Shown here: positions 11,130-22,523 of the stretch, piece after piece
Layout: each line of letters starts with the position of its first letter
How positions within the stretch are numbered: position 1 is the first letter of the stretch
Assembly (NCBI GenBank): GCA_021234155.1
Contig: JAJEKV010000022.1
Span: forward strand, 7,719,961 to 7,783,960
DNA from: Isoetes taiwanensis
Lineage: Eukaryota; Streptophyta; Lycopodiopsida; Isoetales; Isoetaceae
Reading direction: 5' to 3'
DNA: 64,000 nt
Made by a program: the position numbers and the translations under genes
The notes under the pieces: generated by a model
What the model saw: the letters and a program-made list of their open reading frames with translations, nothing else
What the model was told of the DNA's origin: nothing
The model's database searches: none

Positions 11130-11988
11130 TGCACTGGTGAGTTGGAAGGAATTGGTTTCAATTTGAGAAGGTTCATTAAATTTTTTTTTTTTTTTACCTG
11201 CCTTAATGGTGGATGCATTCATGAAAAGAATGATTTGAAAAGATATGTATTAGTCCCCCAAGGATAGGCAGGAAATAAAAGTTGTAGTCATCTGTTTGTG
11301 TCTGTATCTGCAAAGATCTCATTGTAAGCTTGGTATGGATAGATCTGACTAAGTTGTACGTGAGCTGGTGGAAGGCCCTTCTTTTCGTCCCCAATTGTCA
11401 GGTTCTCAATGCTCAGAGTATATAAATTACCATAACAAGTGCAAGAGTATACTTTGTTGTTGAATCTCGAACATAAGTTCTGGATCCTACGCTCAACGAC
11501 GCCTCCTCAAAGATCTTCAAGAGGTTAATGGGCTGACCTTTTTAGGTTTTGCTTTTTCCTGCACTGGTGAGTTGGAAGGAATTGGTTTCAATTTGACAAG
11601 GTTCATTAAATTTTTTTTTTTTTTACCTGCCTTAATGGTGGATGCATTCATGAAAAGAATGATTTGAAAAGATATGTATTAGTCCCCCAAGGATAGGCAG
11701 GAAATAAAGGTTGTAGTCATCTGTTTGTGTCTGTATCTGCAAAGATCTCATTGTAAGCTTGGTATGGATAGATCTGACTAAGTTGTACGTGAGCTGGTGG
11801 AAGGCCCTTCTTTTCGTCCCCAATTGTCAGGTTCTCAATGCTCAGAGTATATAAATTACCATAACAAGTGCAAGAGTATACTTTGTTGTCGAATCTCGAA
11901 CATGAGTTCTGGATCCTACGCTCAACGACGCCTCCTCAAAGATCTTCAAGAGGTTAATGGGCTGACCTTTTTAGGTTTTGCTTTTTCC
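11130..11988. repeat. 430-bp near-identical tandem duplication of promoter and exon 1
   Basis: Copy 1 spans about 11,130-11,559 and copy 2 about 11,560-11,988. Both start TGCACTGGTGAGTTGGAAGG and end GGTTTTGCTTTTTCC. Only about five differences were noticed by eye (for example GAGAAGG/GACAAGG, poly-T length, TTGTTG/TTGTCG), so the event is young. Copy 2 holds the real start codon of the downstream gene; copy 1 has ATA at the same place. The downstream gene therefore has two copies of its proximal promoter and one usable initiation codon. Confidence 0.92.
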
Positions 11989-14900
11989 ACAGTTTTATGT
12001 TACAATATTACAATATAATGATATTGTTTTAATCAATGAATTCTGTCTATCTAGTCCTCAAATTGTTTTCCTGATATTATGTTTGCACAGTACAGTAAAG
12101 CTATCAGGTTTCCTTTCTCCATAGTTGTGTATGTTGCAGTAAATCCTCTATATTGTAACAATATTAAATTCTGGCCCCTGAAATCGTGTTTCTCAGGTTT
12201 GCAGTATGATTTAGCTAACTTCCAATTGTTGCTGATGATGATGTTTGCTGTGTTTATTGCCACCAATAAAGAATTTCAACTGAAAAGTATGCTGAATATA
12301 ATTTCCTTGCTCCCAGGTACTACAAAATCCCCTTCCTAACGTGGTGGGAAAGCCACTGGATGAGAATCTCTTTGTATGGCATGTTAATGTGAGAGCCGCA
12401 GATGATAATAATCAGCTTTCTGGAGGAGTTTTTCATCTAATTCTCGAATTTCCTAGCGACTACCCCAACCTTGGACCTCGAATATTACTTGGCTCGCCTC
12501 TCCCTCATCCTAATGTCATTCTAAATGGATCTGGGAAATGGGAGCTCTTTTTGTGGGACTGCATTCCTGGCTTTAAAGGCTGGAGCAGTGCCTACTCTGC
12601 ACACAGCATCTTTTTGCAGCTCCAGACCTTCCTTCTACGTGAAGATTTACAGTACAACAACTGCATTGTAAGTGGCCTTCATAACTTAAGCAACTGCTAG
12701 TTTCTTCTTTTGCAGGAGCTTTTTTTATCCATCTTTAGTCATTGTTATAAGTGTCAAATGATGCAAAAACTCTCACACATTGTCATCTAATTCTGTTTTC
12801 TTGAAATATCTAGGTTAATCAAACTAAATCTGTCAGTCTTGCAAATGGCTTCAGTTGCTCAGAATGTCCCCACACGGGGATAGATGCCTTTCCCATGTTT
12901 CCCACTGAATATGAGTTGGAGATGTCAATGAAGCAGAGGGCCAAGATATCAGTGTCCAGGCCAGTGATTCAACAGGTTCTCAGTTATTTAAAACAATCTA
13001 AACCGACTGTTCAAAACCAGGACAACACTATTCCAGCTGAAGTGGAGGATGGGTGGGAAACTGTGAAATACGGAAAACACAATAAACAGAGGTGGTCTCA
13101 GCCATCCACAAATTATCCCAGTGAGGAGAAAATCACAAATTTCACTGCAACTTCGAGTTTGAAATCAATTCTGAAGGAGGAGGATATGCAAAATACTTCA
13201 CGTGATGAAAACATTCAAAAGAATTTTGAAGTAACAGGCACACAAGGTACTCCATGTGAAGAAATTTCTATGAGCCTTAAAGTAACATCTTCCACAGCAA
13301 AACACTCCAAAGCTGCACGAAAAAACCATAGCAGACGCATGCGACAGAAAGCAGGCCAGATGCAGGTCTCACAAGATGATAAGTTCAAACAAGTGAAGGT
13401 GGAGGTCTTAGAAGATGATGAGTTTAAAGAAGATGATAAGAAGATGGGTGTTCTAGGTCATATTCCAAGTGAAGCTTTGGCAACCATCATTTCAAGATTA
13501 TCCCTAAGAGACCTTTCCTCCCTTTCAATGACTGTAAGTATTCTATAACCATGTTGATGTGTGTATGGTCATTCAATTACTTATTTTGGCAATATCATGG
13601 ATGACAGTGCCTTGGCCTGAAAGAAGCTTGTGAGGACGGCTATGTTTGGAAGGAAATATTACATCAGCAGTTCCCGGCCACATCACTTGAGGCTGCCACA
13701 ATGAATGACTGGTAAAAACCATCATTACTGGTTCATGTTGTGAGCTTAACTAATTTGTGCCAGAACTTTATGCATAATTTGCAGGAAACATGCATACATA
13801 CTTGAGAGCAGCAACATTGCAAGCGGTCTGCAATGCTTTCATTCAAAAGTTAGTTTTGATAAAGATGTCCTAGGCTTCCCAATAACATACACCATCAATC
13901 CGCGCACAAAATGTGTTGACTATATTCAAGTGAGTTTGGATCCATAATGCTACATATGTAGTTGCATGTTGTAGTTACCAAGAAAACTAACTTTAGATTT
14001 TGTTTCTTCAATGTGTAGGTAAATTTTCATGTCCTTTCCCAGACAGCATATGAACAACAACATGTTCGGACCACAGCAGACAATGACAAATTTGATCTCC
14101 TTCTTCCTCTCTATATAAATGAGGACCATTTTCAACGAGGTCTACCGTTGCTTGCAAAAGTTGCACGCGAGTTATGTCCAGAGATAAAATCATCAAGGCC
14201 TAAAATGGATGATATGGTTCTCAATTTCATGCCAAAGCTATTGAATACAATGATGGTGCTTCTATCTGGCAAGGGTCTATTTGCAAGTGATTGTGTAGCA
14301 GATGGATTTTGCATGTTGCATCGTCTATTTATTGCTTTGTGTGACCATTTTAACCTATGGAAGGTAAGACATTTTTTATTCTATCCAGCAATAAAAACAG
14401 CCTTATTCATGCTGTTGTATTTATATGGCAGGAGGTGGAGAACCGGGTATTAATGTTTGTGCAGTCAGAGAAAGCTCGGCACAAAGACATTTGTCCCAAC
14501 CTAGGTAACTTCATTGCTCTGCTGACTGTCTGTACAAGCAAAGAAACAAGCTGGGAAATGGTCGTACGTCCCTGGATCGGTGAGCATTTGGATAGAAGTG
14601 TCATATGGATATGCAAGATGCATCCTCATGCAGTGCAGAGGCTAAAAGTAAGTACTTTCCTGATTGATCAATGCTTGATTCCTTAAGGCCATGTCCGTTA
14701 ATATTTGAATGACTACATTCCTACTGCTAGGTAAAGCCTGGATGTGGAGGTGTAGATGATGAACTGATTAAATCATGTTGGCATGGCCATAAAGTTGGTT
14801 TGCGCCTGGCTGTCTTCTTCTCTGGCTTCTTACACATGGTTGCAAGGCCACCTCATGTACCCCTCCACAAGGTACTTCAGATAGCCTGGTTTCAGAAGAT

Positions 14901-16326
14901 ATCTTTAATTTTTGGTGTGAGATTATGATTGCAGACACCTTTGTTAACAGGTAACAGCAGCATATGATGCATTATATGGTATGGCATCGTTGTCAATGAA
15001 GTCACGTATTCGGGAATTCTCAAAGAAAGTTATGGCAATTGATAGCTGGCCCGCATTCTTTCAGGCAAGCATTAAAATGATTTAATACATCTAAGTTGGA
15101 AAAAACACATTCATGTGGTTAACCAAGTTGGTTTGTGTACAGGGCATTGGACTACAAACTCCATCTAAGGAGTACATGACAGGTTTGGTAAGGCAGAGTT
15201 GGCGGAATTCTTTAAAGAAAGGATACCACAAAAATGACACTAAGTTTTCCGACATCCAAAGGTACTAACCAATATATCAATGCGTTAAGCAACAAGTAGA
15301 TTTTAGGTTTACCACCAGATATTCTTAGAATGTCATGTATAATAACCTTTGATCTTTTCAGGCGTGGGGTGTCCAAAATATTGCTCAAGGGAGAGACCAG
15401 TCATTTGGGTATGAACTCTATGGTGGTGATGCATGAGAAGTGGAGGTTTAGAAATGGGATTCAATACTTGGATGCATCATGCTTAGTTTATGACTTCGAC
15501 AATAGGTAAACTGAGCATGTGGCAATTCTTATTCTTTTCTGCATGTTTAAATGGGTGAGTTAATGACAGTAGTGATTCCAAATTTCTTTGTTTTGTTAGG
15601 TTCATCGGAGTAGTGGATTATTCTAGAACTGAGGGACCTGGGATTACACACTCTGGGGATTTGATTGATTACTCAAGAAGTCAAGGAACTCATACAATAC
15701 ACATAAGCCTGAGTACGCTTGCTCATACAAATGCAAAAGAGATGTACTTCACAATGAGTGGTTGGCAGGGCGTTAGACTAAGGGATATTCGTCTTCCATT
15801 TGTGCAGCTTTTGGAAGAGGAAACGGTCTCTTTTTCTCTCTCTCATTTGGCTCCTTGTGTTTCATGTATTCATATTATTATCCATGTTATGTGTGTAGAA
15901 TTGGCAATTGTCTGTTGGATTTTCCTAAGTGTATTCCTCACTGCCATCAAATATTTCGTAGGTCAATTAAGTGGCACTAGCTGATTTTGTGCGAATCATG
16001 TCCAGGCCACAGATTTATGCGAATATCATCTAGAAGACAAGCATTTGGGCGAGTGCAGCTCAGTCATAATGTGTAAAATTTACCGCAATGATCAAAGCAG
16101 CTCTGCAAGCTGGTATGTTGAAGCAATTGGGCAACTAGGTGATGGGGCAGCAGATGAATATGAACCAATCAAGAGAATGATCGAGGAAAGACGGAAGCAT
16201 TTTTCCAACTTTAAAACAGACCGTGTGACTTCAAAATGCAAGATGAATTCTTCAACAGTAGGAGAGCATCCTTGGTCGTTCTTGGCGCCTGTACGAGTTA
16301 CACATACAAATAATTGGTCCTTCTAA
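11902..16326 (+). CDS. E2-like (UBC fold) / F-box / TerD-domain fusion protein, 13 exons, 998 aa
   Basis: Exons: 11902-11952, 12317-12667, 12814-13533, 13608-13711, 13785-13929, 14019-14363, 14432-14647, 14731-14871, 14951-15064, 15143-15261, 15362-15505, 15600-15825, 16006-16326. All join in frame with GT-AG borders except a GC donor after exon 9. Residues 1-134 form a UBC fold (helix QRRLLKDLQEV, FHLILEFPSDYP, HPN at 81-83, GWSSAYS), but the expected catalytic Cys appears to be Phe95, with Cys99 nearby. C149-x2-C152-P-H154 suggests a small zinc site. A polar linker follows, then an F-box (about 350-391), a long conserved-looking helical region and a TerD-like domain (about 774-935: LDAS, GDLIDYS, a THTIHISLSTL strand, WYVEAIG). 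An F-box normally binds SKP1 in SCF ubiquitin ligases; a pseudo-E2 may bind ubiquitin or an active E2. An AATAAA lies at about 16,463. Substrate unknown. Confidence 0.88.
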
Positions 16327-18219
16327 TTAGTAACGGACTAATGGGGATGGGCTCTTTTTATAAACTCATCCACATCTTAGATGGACTTTTTGGAATTTTT
16401 TTCCGGGAGTAATTTGGTTGTCTTTTGCTTCTTGGGTCCATAGGCCGATTGGTCTAAGTGACAATAAAAATCAATCATTCATTCATTTGTTCTTAGTTCT
16501 TCTTGCGTTGTTATAGCTCTAAAAAGTGCCATTCCTTTATTAACATGGCTAGTGTTATGGGTTGATGCCATTCTGCTTATGCACATCTAATGACGTGGAT
16601 TACCACATGCAGTACAAGAATAACAACAAATGAAATATCAATTTGAAGGGGGAATATCCATATCCAAAGGACCACTAAGATTTTGAAACGAAGTATATTA
16701 GTGTGAGTTCCCATGGCCAAAAGGGCCATGTCCTCTATTTATACCTGCAGAGACCGAGAACTGCATCAGTAACCATGCATTGATGCATGGAAGCAAACTT
16801 AGAAACAAAGCATCAAGGTCCAGGAGTGGCCATGACAACGATCCTGAAGTCTTGTAGCCCAAATCTTGCCAAACAAATATCAAATGCTTGAGAATCACCC
16901 AAAAAAGAGAGGGATTCAAGCAGTAGCTAGCCGCCTAAGTAGATAAAATATGAACACCATCAATGGCATCATCATCGCCAACGGAATGATCAGCCATAGC
17001 CATTGATGCTTCTCCTCCGCCATAGCTCAAAATAGGTAAACCTTTCCAATAAACAGGGGATGCCAACTTGGTTCAGGGTTTTCACCAAATGCTACTTCCG
17101 TGTGCGCCAACAATGGTCCACGTCTCTGCCACAAAGGAGCACATTTGGACAAAACAGAGCATATCAGCTCACCGTGAAATTAACCGTCACCATTGACAGA
17201 GACTATACCTTAAATAAATTGTGGATTAATAATGGTCTCAGAATGGAAATCTTTCTTGATTTCTTGAGGACAAATGTTATGTTCGCTTTCCCCCTCTTTT
17301 TTTCTCATATTGTTAAAAACTTTCGTAATATGATTTTTTAAAGATAAGTAGTTTTTTTTTACATCCACAGAGACCACCAAAGGCCATGGGACGGTACAAT
17401 AAAGGTGGTCATTAAGCCCAAACCAAACAAGGGGATTGGGCTACATTACAAAACAATGAACAACAAACATGAGCAAAAAACCCAAACAACTGAAGGGGGG
17501 CCCAAACTAAAGTTAAACAAGAATATTCAGACTATCTAGATGTAGGCAATCCAGGAAATAGAAGGTTATTGGTCTAGAATAATTGGTGCGCCTTCTTTGT
17601 AAACAGCCCATTTCTTTTGCAGGCCCCGGGGAATTCATACCAAAGACCCATATAAATCTCGGGGGGTGCACATCTTCATGGGACCCTATACATGTACGTG
17701 TACAGAAGGGGGTCCCTTTTTGGGACAATTCGTACGTATACGTACGACAATGCTAGGGGTTGGTTTTTTTATGCATACATTAGGGGGGTACCTTCAATGG
17801 TTTCCTCCCCTCCCCCTCCCCCTCCATATACGCGAAGGGGCCCAAAAAAATACTAGAGTTTGAAAAAAAAAAATTGGTCTCGACGTCGAGTCTCGCCTCG
17901 AGTCTTCTCCCCAATCCTGTGTTCCTCGAGGTCGAGCCCATCGAGGAAACTTGTGACGTGCTCCCTGCCCGAGCCACAATCTGCAAGGTAAGGTAGAGGT
18001 TGGAGGTTGGAGGTTTAGTAGCAGAGTTCGATTATTGTAGTTAGAATCTAAGCCTACTGAATCAGGGATTAAATGCATTGTTACAGCCCTATAAATCCGT
18101 TCTAAAGGGACTGAATTTGTTCTAATTTAAGGGGGCTGCATTCATTCTCATATAAACTCCATCAAGATTTGATTTTTGTTTTTGAACTCATTCCAATGTC
18201 ACATGAGGATACAGTCAGA
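16327..18219. other. No gene seen downstream of the fusion gene
   Basis: The 3' flank of the fusion gene runs to about 16,480. The remainder holds AT-rich sequence, a palindrome-like TTCGTACGTATACGTACGA at about 17,730 and a C-rich CCTCCCCTCCCCCTCCCCCT tract at 17,806. No ORF shows a recognisable motif. Confidence 0.5.
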
Positions 18220-19015
18220 CCAGTGTTTATTTTTTTGGAGAAAAATTAGATTGGGTACGTGCATTGCCCATCAAACTGCAGCTACAGTGTGGTTCGAAGG
18301 GAGATAGAAGTAGATGAATTAGATGCACTGAAGGGCAAAGAGTTTTGCTTCCTGGGTTTACGATGGATTCTCATTTCAAGAAAGCAGGAAGAGAGGCATT
18401 TTTGTCGTGAGAACACAGTAGAAGTTGCATTTACCAATGAGTTGGCTGTGAAAAAACCCAAACAACCTGCATTTGAAGCAGACAAAGAGTGTGATATCCT
18501 TGCTGATCTCGAATTTTTGCATGAATGTGCCATGCCAGCTTTTAAGGAACCTTGATCTGAACCTCTGACCGATGTGGAATTAGTAGAATCTTCCAGAAGT
18601 ACTACAGAAAGCAGGACGGAAAGGTATATAACTTCACTTGTGCTACAATTTTTTTCTTGTATTTTTTAGTTGTGGTATTAATCCTCCATATTGTTGTATT
18701 AGAACTTTTAGTGAAGGTGAAGGAGAAGGTTCAAGACAAGTCTGTCGGATGCAATCAAAGCTTGCAAGGCCTGGAGAAGTAACAGTATATAAATGGCGTA
18801 TAGAAAAAGTGAGAAGCAAGCTTCTGGCAATCAACAGGCAGGACGAATTTGAGCTCACCTTATGCGACGAGGATGGTAAAGCCAAGTTCAAGACCTATTG
18901 CCATGAATGTAACAGTGAATATGGGACAGGCAGTGAAGCTATGTGGTACAACTTTTTTGCCTCACATTGCAAAACAAAGGCACATTGGGATAAATATTTT
19001 CTAGAGTCAAGATGA
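18220..19015 (+). pseudogene. Unassigned two-exon fragment with C-x2-C ... C/H zinc-like C-terminus
   Basis: An open stretch at about 18,262-18,555 and a second at 18,712-19,015 can be spliced with a GT donor after ACGGAAAG (about 18,623) and an AG acceptor at 18,711. The first exon contains TVEVAFTNELAVKKPKQP and an in-frame TGA after FKEP (about 18,553). The second contains EVTVYKWRIEKVRSKLL, a LCDEDGKAKFKTYCHECN segment and ASHCKTKAHWDKYF, ending in a stop. The spaced CxxC, C and H residues suggest metal binding. I do not recognise the family. There is no good ATG for exon 1, and retrotransposon sequence begins about 60 bp after the stop, so this is either the 3' end of a broken gene or a captured fragment. 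Confidence 0.4.
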
Positions 19016-19074
19016 ACCATGATGATGAAAAACTTGTGTCAGGTCTGCACTTTTGCACTTTTGGATTTATGGAA

Positions 19075-20393
19075 TTCTTACGTTGTTGGATACTCAGAAG
19101 AATAAATGGGTTGCCATAGATGCCAGTAAGATAGCTATTGGAGGTGTCTTCATGGAGGAAGGTACGCATATGACTCCAAGAAGATGAATGAAGCTGAGCA
19201 GCGATACCCAACACATGACCAAGAGTTACTTGCTGTTATGGCTCTACGACTATGAAGACATTACCTCCTGGGGAGGAGATTCCAGCTAGATACAGATCAT
19301 CAAAGCCTCCAGTATATCTTCACCCAACCCCACCTTAATCTCCGTCAACGTAGATGGATGGAATTCCTGGAGGAATATGACTGAGGTTGCGTATACGCTA
19401 GACAAGCATAATGTTGTTGTTGATGCCCATTTTAGGCACCCTTTTATTACCTGCACATATTGCAATGCTATTTCCACCCTCACTAGTGAGTTTGGGAAGA
19501 CAATTGAACAAGCTCTCTCGATCCTAAATTTCATGAGGTTTGGCACATCTTATGCAAGGAAGCCAGAACTGATAAAGAACGAGAGGCTTTCTGCCATTAT
19601 AAAAAAGAGGGCAAGCTCCTTTATTACAAGAATAAATTACGTGTGCCAGAAACATCGGGCATTAGGAAGCTCATTCTCCACGGCACACATAATAGTCCAA
19701 TAGCGGGACATACTGGGTTTATGAAAACCTATTTTAAGATCAGATCCAACTGCTTTTGGCCAGTAAAAGAAGCATATTGTCCATTACATTATGCAGTGTC
19801 AGCTTTGCCAACAAACAAAGCAGAGCAGTTAAGAACTCCAGGAGAGCTAGAACCATTGGAAGTTCCCCATGCGTAATGGGAAGTTATAACCATGGATTTC
19901 ATAGTGGGTCTACCAAGAACTTTTCGAGGATTTCATGCATTGATGGTAGTGGTGGACAAGCTTTCTAAGATGGCCCACTTCTTGCCGTGTTGTATACCAT
20001 GGAGGCCTTGGATACCGTGTTACTGTTCTCCAAGGAAATCTCTTGGCTCCATGGTATGTCACATACCATTATCTCCGATCGTGATCCTAAGTTTGTTAAT
20101 GCTTTTTGGAAAGATTTCTTCGTCACTATTCAAACCAAGCTTGCCATGAGTACTGTATATCACCCTCAGACAGATGGAGTCCTCGAGAATGTCCCCATTT
20201 ATGATTAACTATGGATATCTTATTATCTTACTCCCGACATATGCCACAATCTTGTTTCCAAGGTGAAAGTCTCTCTACGATCATTTCATGTATCGTCTAA
20301 ATCACATGTTTGAATATATTAGCTTCCTTTCATTTTTAACTTTAACCACCTAACCATAATGCTGAGGACAGCATTTTTCTAAGGGGGGGAGAA
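19075..20393 (+). mobile_element. Ty3/gypsy pol relic: RNase H, integrase and polypurine tract
   Basis: Frameshifted translation gives RNase H (DTQKNKWVAIDASKIAIGGV at about 19,089), the linker VAYTLDKHNVVVDAHFRHP, the zinc-binding integrase N-terminus region and the integrase core ([20 protein letters not shown] at 19,892, then [20 protein letters not shown] and STVYHPQTDGV). Integrase inserts the cDNA into chromosomes. The D-D-E core is cut short after QTDGV. The fragment ends in the polypurine tract AAGGGGGGGAGAA at 20,381-20,393, which abuts an LTR. It belongs to the same family as the pol at 31.9-34.3 kb, matching it almost word for word in shared parts (PELIKNERL / PELIRNERL). Confidence 0.85.
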
Positions 20394-21886
20394 TGTGACG
20401 TTTTACGTATTTATACAGTATATTTATAAATATCATGACACATTACTATAGGTATTTTGGGACCATTGTGGGGCAAATTGATGAGGTTTAAGTTAGATAT
20501 GCTAAGGAATTAATTCATTAAACTATTTAATGACTAAATCTCTAGTTAATTAGTGGTGATTAGAATAAATTGGGCCATAGGGTAAAGCCACCTCAACCAA
20601 CCCGATTGGCCTAAGCCACTTACCCATTTGGGAGGTATTCAAGGGTCCCCCAACCCAATTCTGCCCAATTCGACCTAGGAGAGCTGGAGGAGGAGCAGCT
20701 TCTTGTTTATACCTACCCAGCTAACCAACAATGGAACACCTCAGAGAGAATGGATCAAGCCAAGATGCCGGTTAGTTTCTAGATATATTGATCTTCTACT
20801 AACCCTTGTATGAGTAGATGGGTGCTTAATCTCTATTTTATGCTTTGATCAAGTTATGGATGAATGGATCTATGTATAGTAGATATTTTGTTTCTGTTCC
20901 TCCTGTGTTGTATGGATCAAGGGGGGTAGAGGCCTAAAGGCCATCTAGTAGTAGATATATTCATAGCTAGAACTCGTTAGATTTCATTAAATGTGGCCTG
21001 TGCACAAGACCCCCCTGGCTGTGGAGGCTATGATGTGATTGAGCACCAGATAACGGGTACCCTGGTGAAGCGAGAGTGGAGCCTTGCTGTGCACGGCTAC
21101 TGGGAATCCTACAGTTAGCTAGACTTATAGTTGGTCATCTCATGTGGGCCGGGTATGGATCTGACACCTCGGGTCGTAGGGCAGGTTTGAAAAGGGGAGG
21201 CCTCAGGTCGATAGGTGCGGTGATCCGACCTATGGATTTTGGGGGGTTTAAGTCGGGTACGGATACGGGGTCACTGAGGTGGCATGTATCCTCTAGCACA
21301 CCCAAGGATCCATTGTGCCTAAGGAGGGGATGCCTCTCTAACCTGCCTCATCAGACCGGGGAGATGTAACACGGAGTAGTCTCATAGGGTGATTCCATGA
21401 GGTTGTGTTTCCTATCTGTAAAGTGTGCACAGGAGGGGCGGATGGAGTGGACTATCCTAGCCATTGTTCTATGCCAGCCAACGCCATTTTCATGATTCCG
21501 CCTATTATTATCTAGAGGCCCTGACCGTCAATTGATCCCTTTGGAGTGTGAGCCCAGGATAGAACCCTCATTTATGATGCATTTCATTTGTTATATTGGT
21601 ATTATATTGAAGTTGCCTACAGATGATGGATGAGCCACTCTTTGAGGTGGTATATTATTATGTGTATTGTTGCTAGGTGCTAATTTGTATGTACGCTTCC
21701 GCTATATAGGATTCCCCATGGAAGGCGTGGGATGAATGACACCTCTATGTCCTTCACCCGGACACTTGCCCATCACAAGTGGTCCGAGTCAGACAGAGGG
21801 CCTTTCCATGGTGATGGAATCGCCATTGGGGGGGATTTCCCGTATTTTTATGATGGGAACATCGTATAGGTTCGGAAAGCATCACA
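20394..21886 (+). mobile_element. Complete LTR (a), ~1.49 kb, of the H3-bearing gypsy family
   Basis: The LTR starts TGTGACG right after a polypurine tract and ends ATCACA one base before a primer binding site, giving 5-bp TGTGA/TCACA termini. It thus serves as the 3' LTR of the pol relic on its left and the 5' LTR of the ORF-A/H3 copy on its right. Related partial or full LTRs are at 24,432-24,663, 29,342-30,825, and 34,338-34,903 joined to 38,968-39,056. The frames inside it have no coding meaning. Confidence 0.85.
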
Positions 21887-21887
21887 A

Positions 21888-21910
21888 TGGTATCAGAACC
21901 ATGATCTTGG
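21888..21910 (+). promoter_or_regulatory. Primer binding site, initiator-Met tRNA type
   Basis: TGGTATCAGAACCATG follows the LTR with a one-base gap. The first nine bases fit the complement of the 3' end of plant initiator methionine tRNA, the usual primer for this class. The second copy at 24,665 reads TGGTATCAGAGC, closer to consensus. Confidence 0.8.
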
Positions 21911-22210
21911 TAGATCTGGATTATAGCCCTCGCTATGTTCTAACCCGTTAGCTTGATTAGGGTAGAAATTATCTGACGTAGTATAATTGCCCCAGAGACA
22001 TAGGTATCGAGCCCATTAACTTATGTATGGGAGGATTAAAAGATTTAGGACTTAGATTGTAGAGCGTTAGAGTGGGCTTTTGTTGAGTTTTTTGGAAGAA
22101 TAAGGCCGCTTGTTCCCGAAGGCCATAACTTTTTTATAGAAAGATCGGATGGAGGAGATTTTTGCACTTTTGCGAAGAAGAATTTTTGCACCTTGCTTGA
22201 CTAGGACCCC

Positions 22211-22280
22211 CTGTGACGACCATACGGATATTCCTATCATACAAACATTATACTCCTATGTACAAAAGATGGTCGTCACA
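22211..22280. repeat. 70-bp inverted repeat TGTGACGACCAT / ATGGTCGTCACA
   Basis: Perfect 12-bp arms at about 22,212-22,223 and 22,268-22,279 enclose about 44 bp. TGTGACG is also how the LTR of this family starts. It lies in the leader between the primer binding site and ORF-A, just before a tRNA-like stretch. Confidence 0.7.
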
Positions 22281-22304
22281 TGGATGCAAAAAAGTAGTTG
22301 CACA

Positions 22305-22378
22305 AGACAGGGTTTGAACTCGCAACCTTCCAATTGCGAGTCGCACACCCTTGCCAAGTGCGCTACCAATATTTGTTG
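22305..22378 (-). other. tRNA-like stretch, possible SINE head
   Basis: The minus strand reads TTGGTAGCGCACTTGGCAAG and, further on, GGTTGCGAGTTCAAACCCTG, which resemble Pol III A and B boxes at tRNA spacing. The anticodon stem does not pair well, so this is not an intact tRNA gene. It is probably a tRNA-derived SINE inserted in the retroelement leader. Confidence 0.45.
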
Positions 22379-22421
22379 AAGATATTCCTTCACGTCCTCC
22401 TCATATGTGGGACTATCTCTA

Positions 22422-22444
22422 GAAGGTTCTAGAATGTTCTAGAA
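22422..22444 (+). promoter_or_regulatory. Five-unit heat-shock element
   Basis: The sequence GAAGGTTCTAGAATGTTCTA followed by GAA contains five perfectly alternating GAA/TTC units with two-base spacing, the consensus bound by heat-shock factor trimers. It lies about 72 bp upstream of a TATA box and 620 bp upstream of the ORF-A start codon. Function is inferred from the motif only. Confidence 0.7.
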
Positions 22445-22513
22445 CCTAAATGCATGCGCGACACTTGGCGCGATCTCATCCATTGGAGTTGCGCGATCCT
22501 GACCGTTGGTCTA

Positions 22514-22523
22514 GATATATAAG
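22514..22523 (+). promoter_or_regulatory. TATA box downstream of heat-shock element
   Basis: GATATATAAG at 22,514-22,523 is a canonical plant TATA box. A pyrimidine-rich leader follows. Together with the heat-shock element it forms a plausible internal promoter for the ORF-A/H3 unit, separate from the LTR promoter. The corresponding part of the second copy (24.7-25.3 kb) lacks both motifs. Confidence 0.6.

Noticed and set aside
11203-11823. Two nearly identical 63-codon minus-strand ORFs
   Set aside because: They are antisense to the duplicated promoter/exon 1 segment and identical only because the DNA is duplicated.
20394-21886. Small ORFs inside LTR (a), e.g. 21,076-21,369
   Set aside because: They lie wholly within LTR sequence and are not conserved in frame among the LTR copies.
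22305-22378. Functional tRNA gene on the minus strand
   Set aside because: A and B boxes are recognisable but the anticodon stem and acceptor do not pair; a SINE head is likelier.
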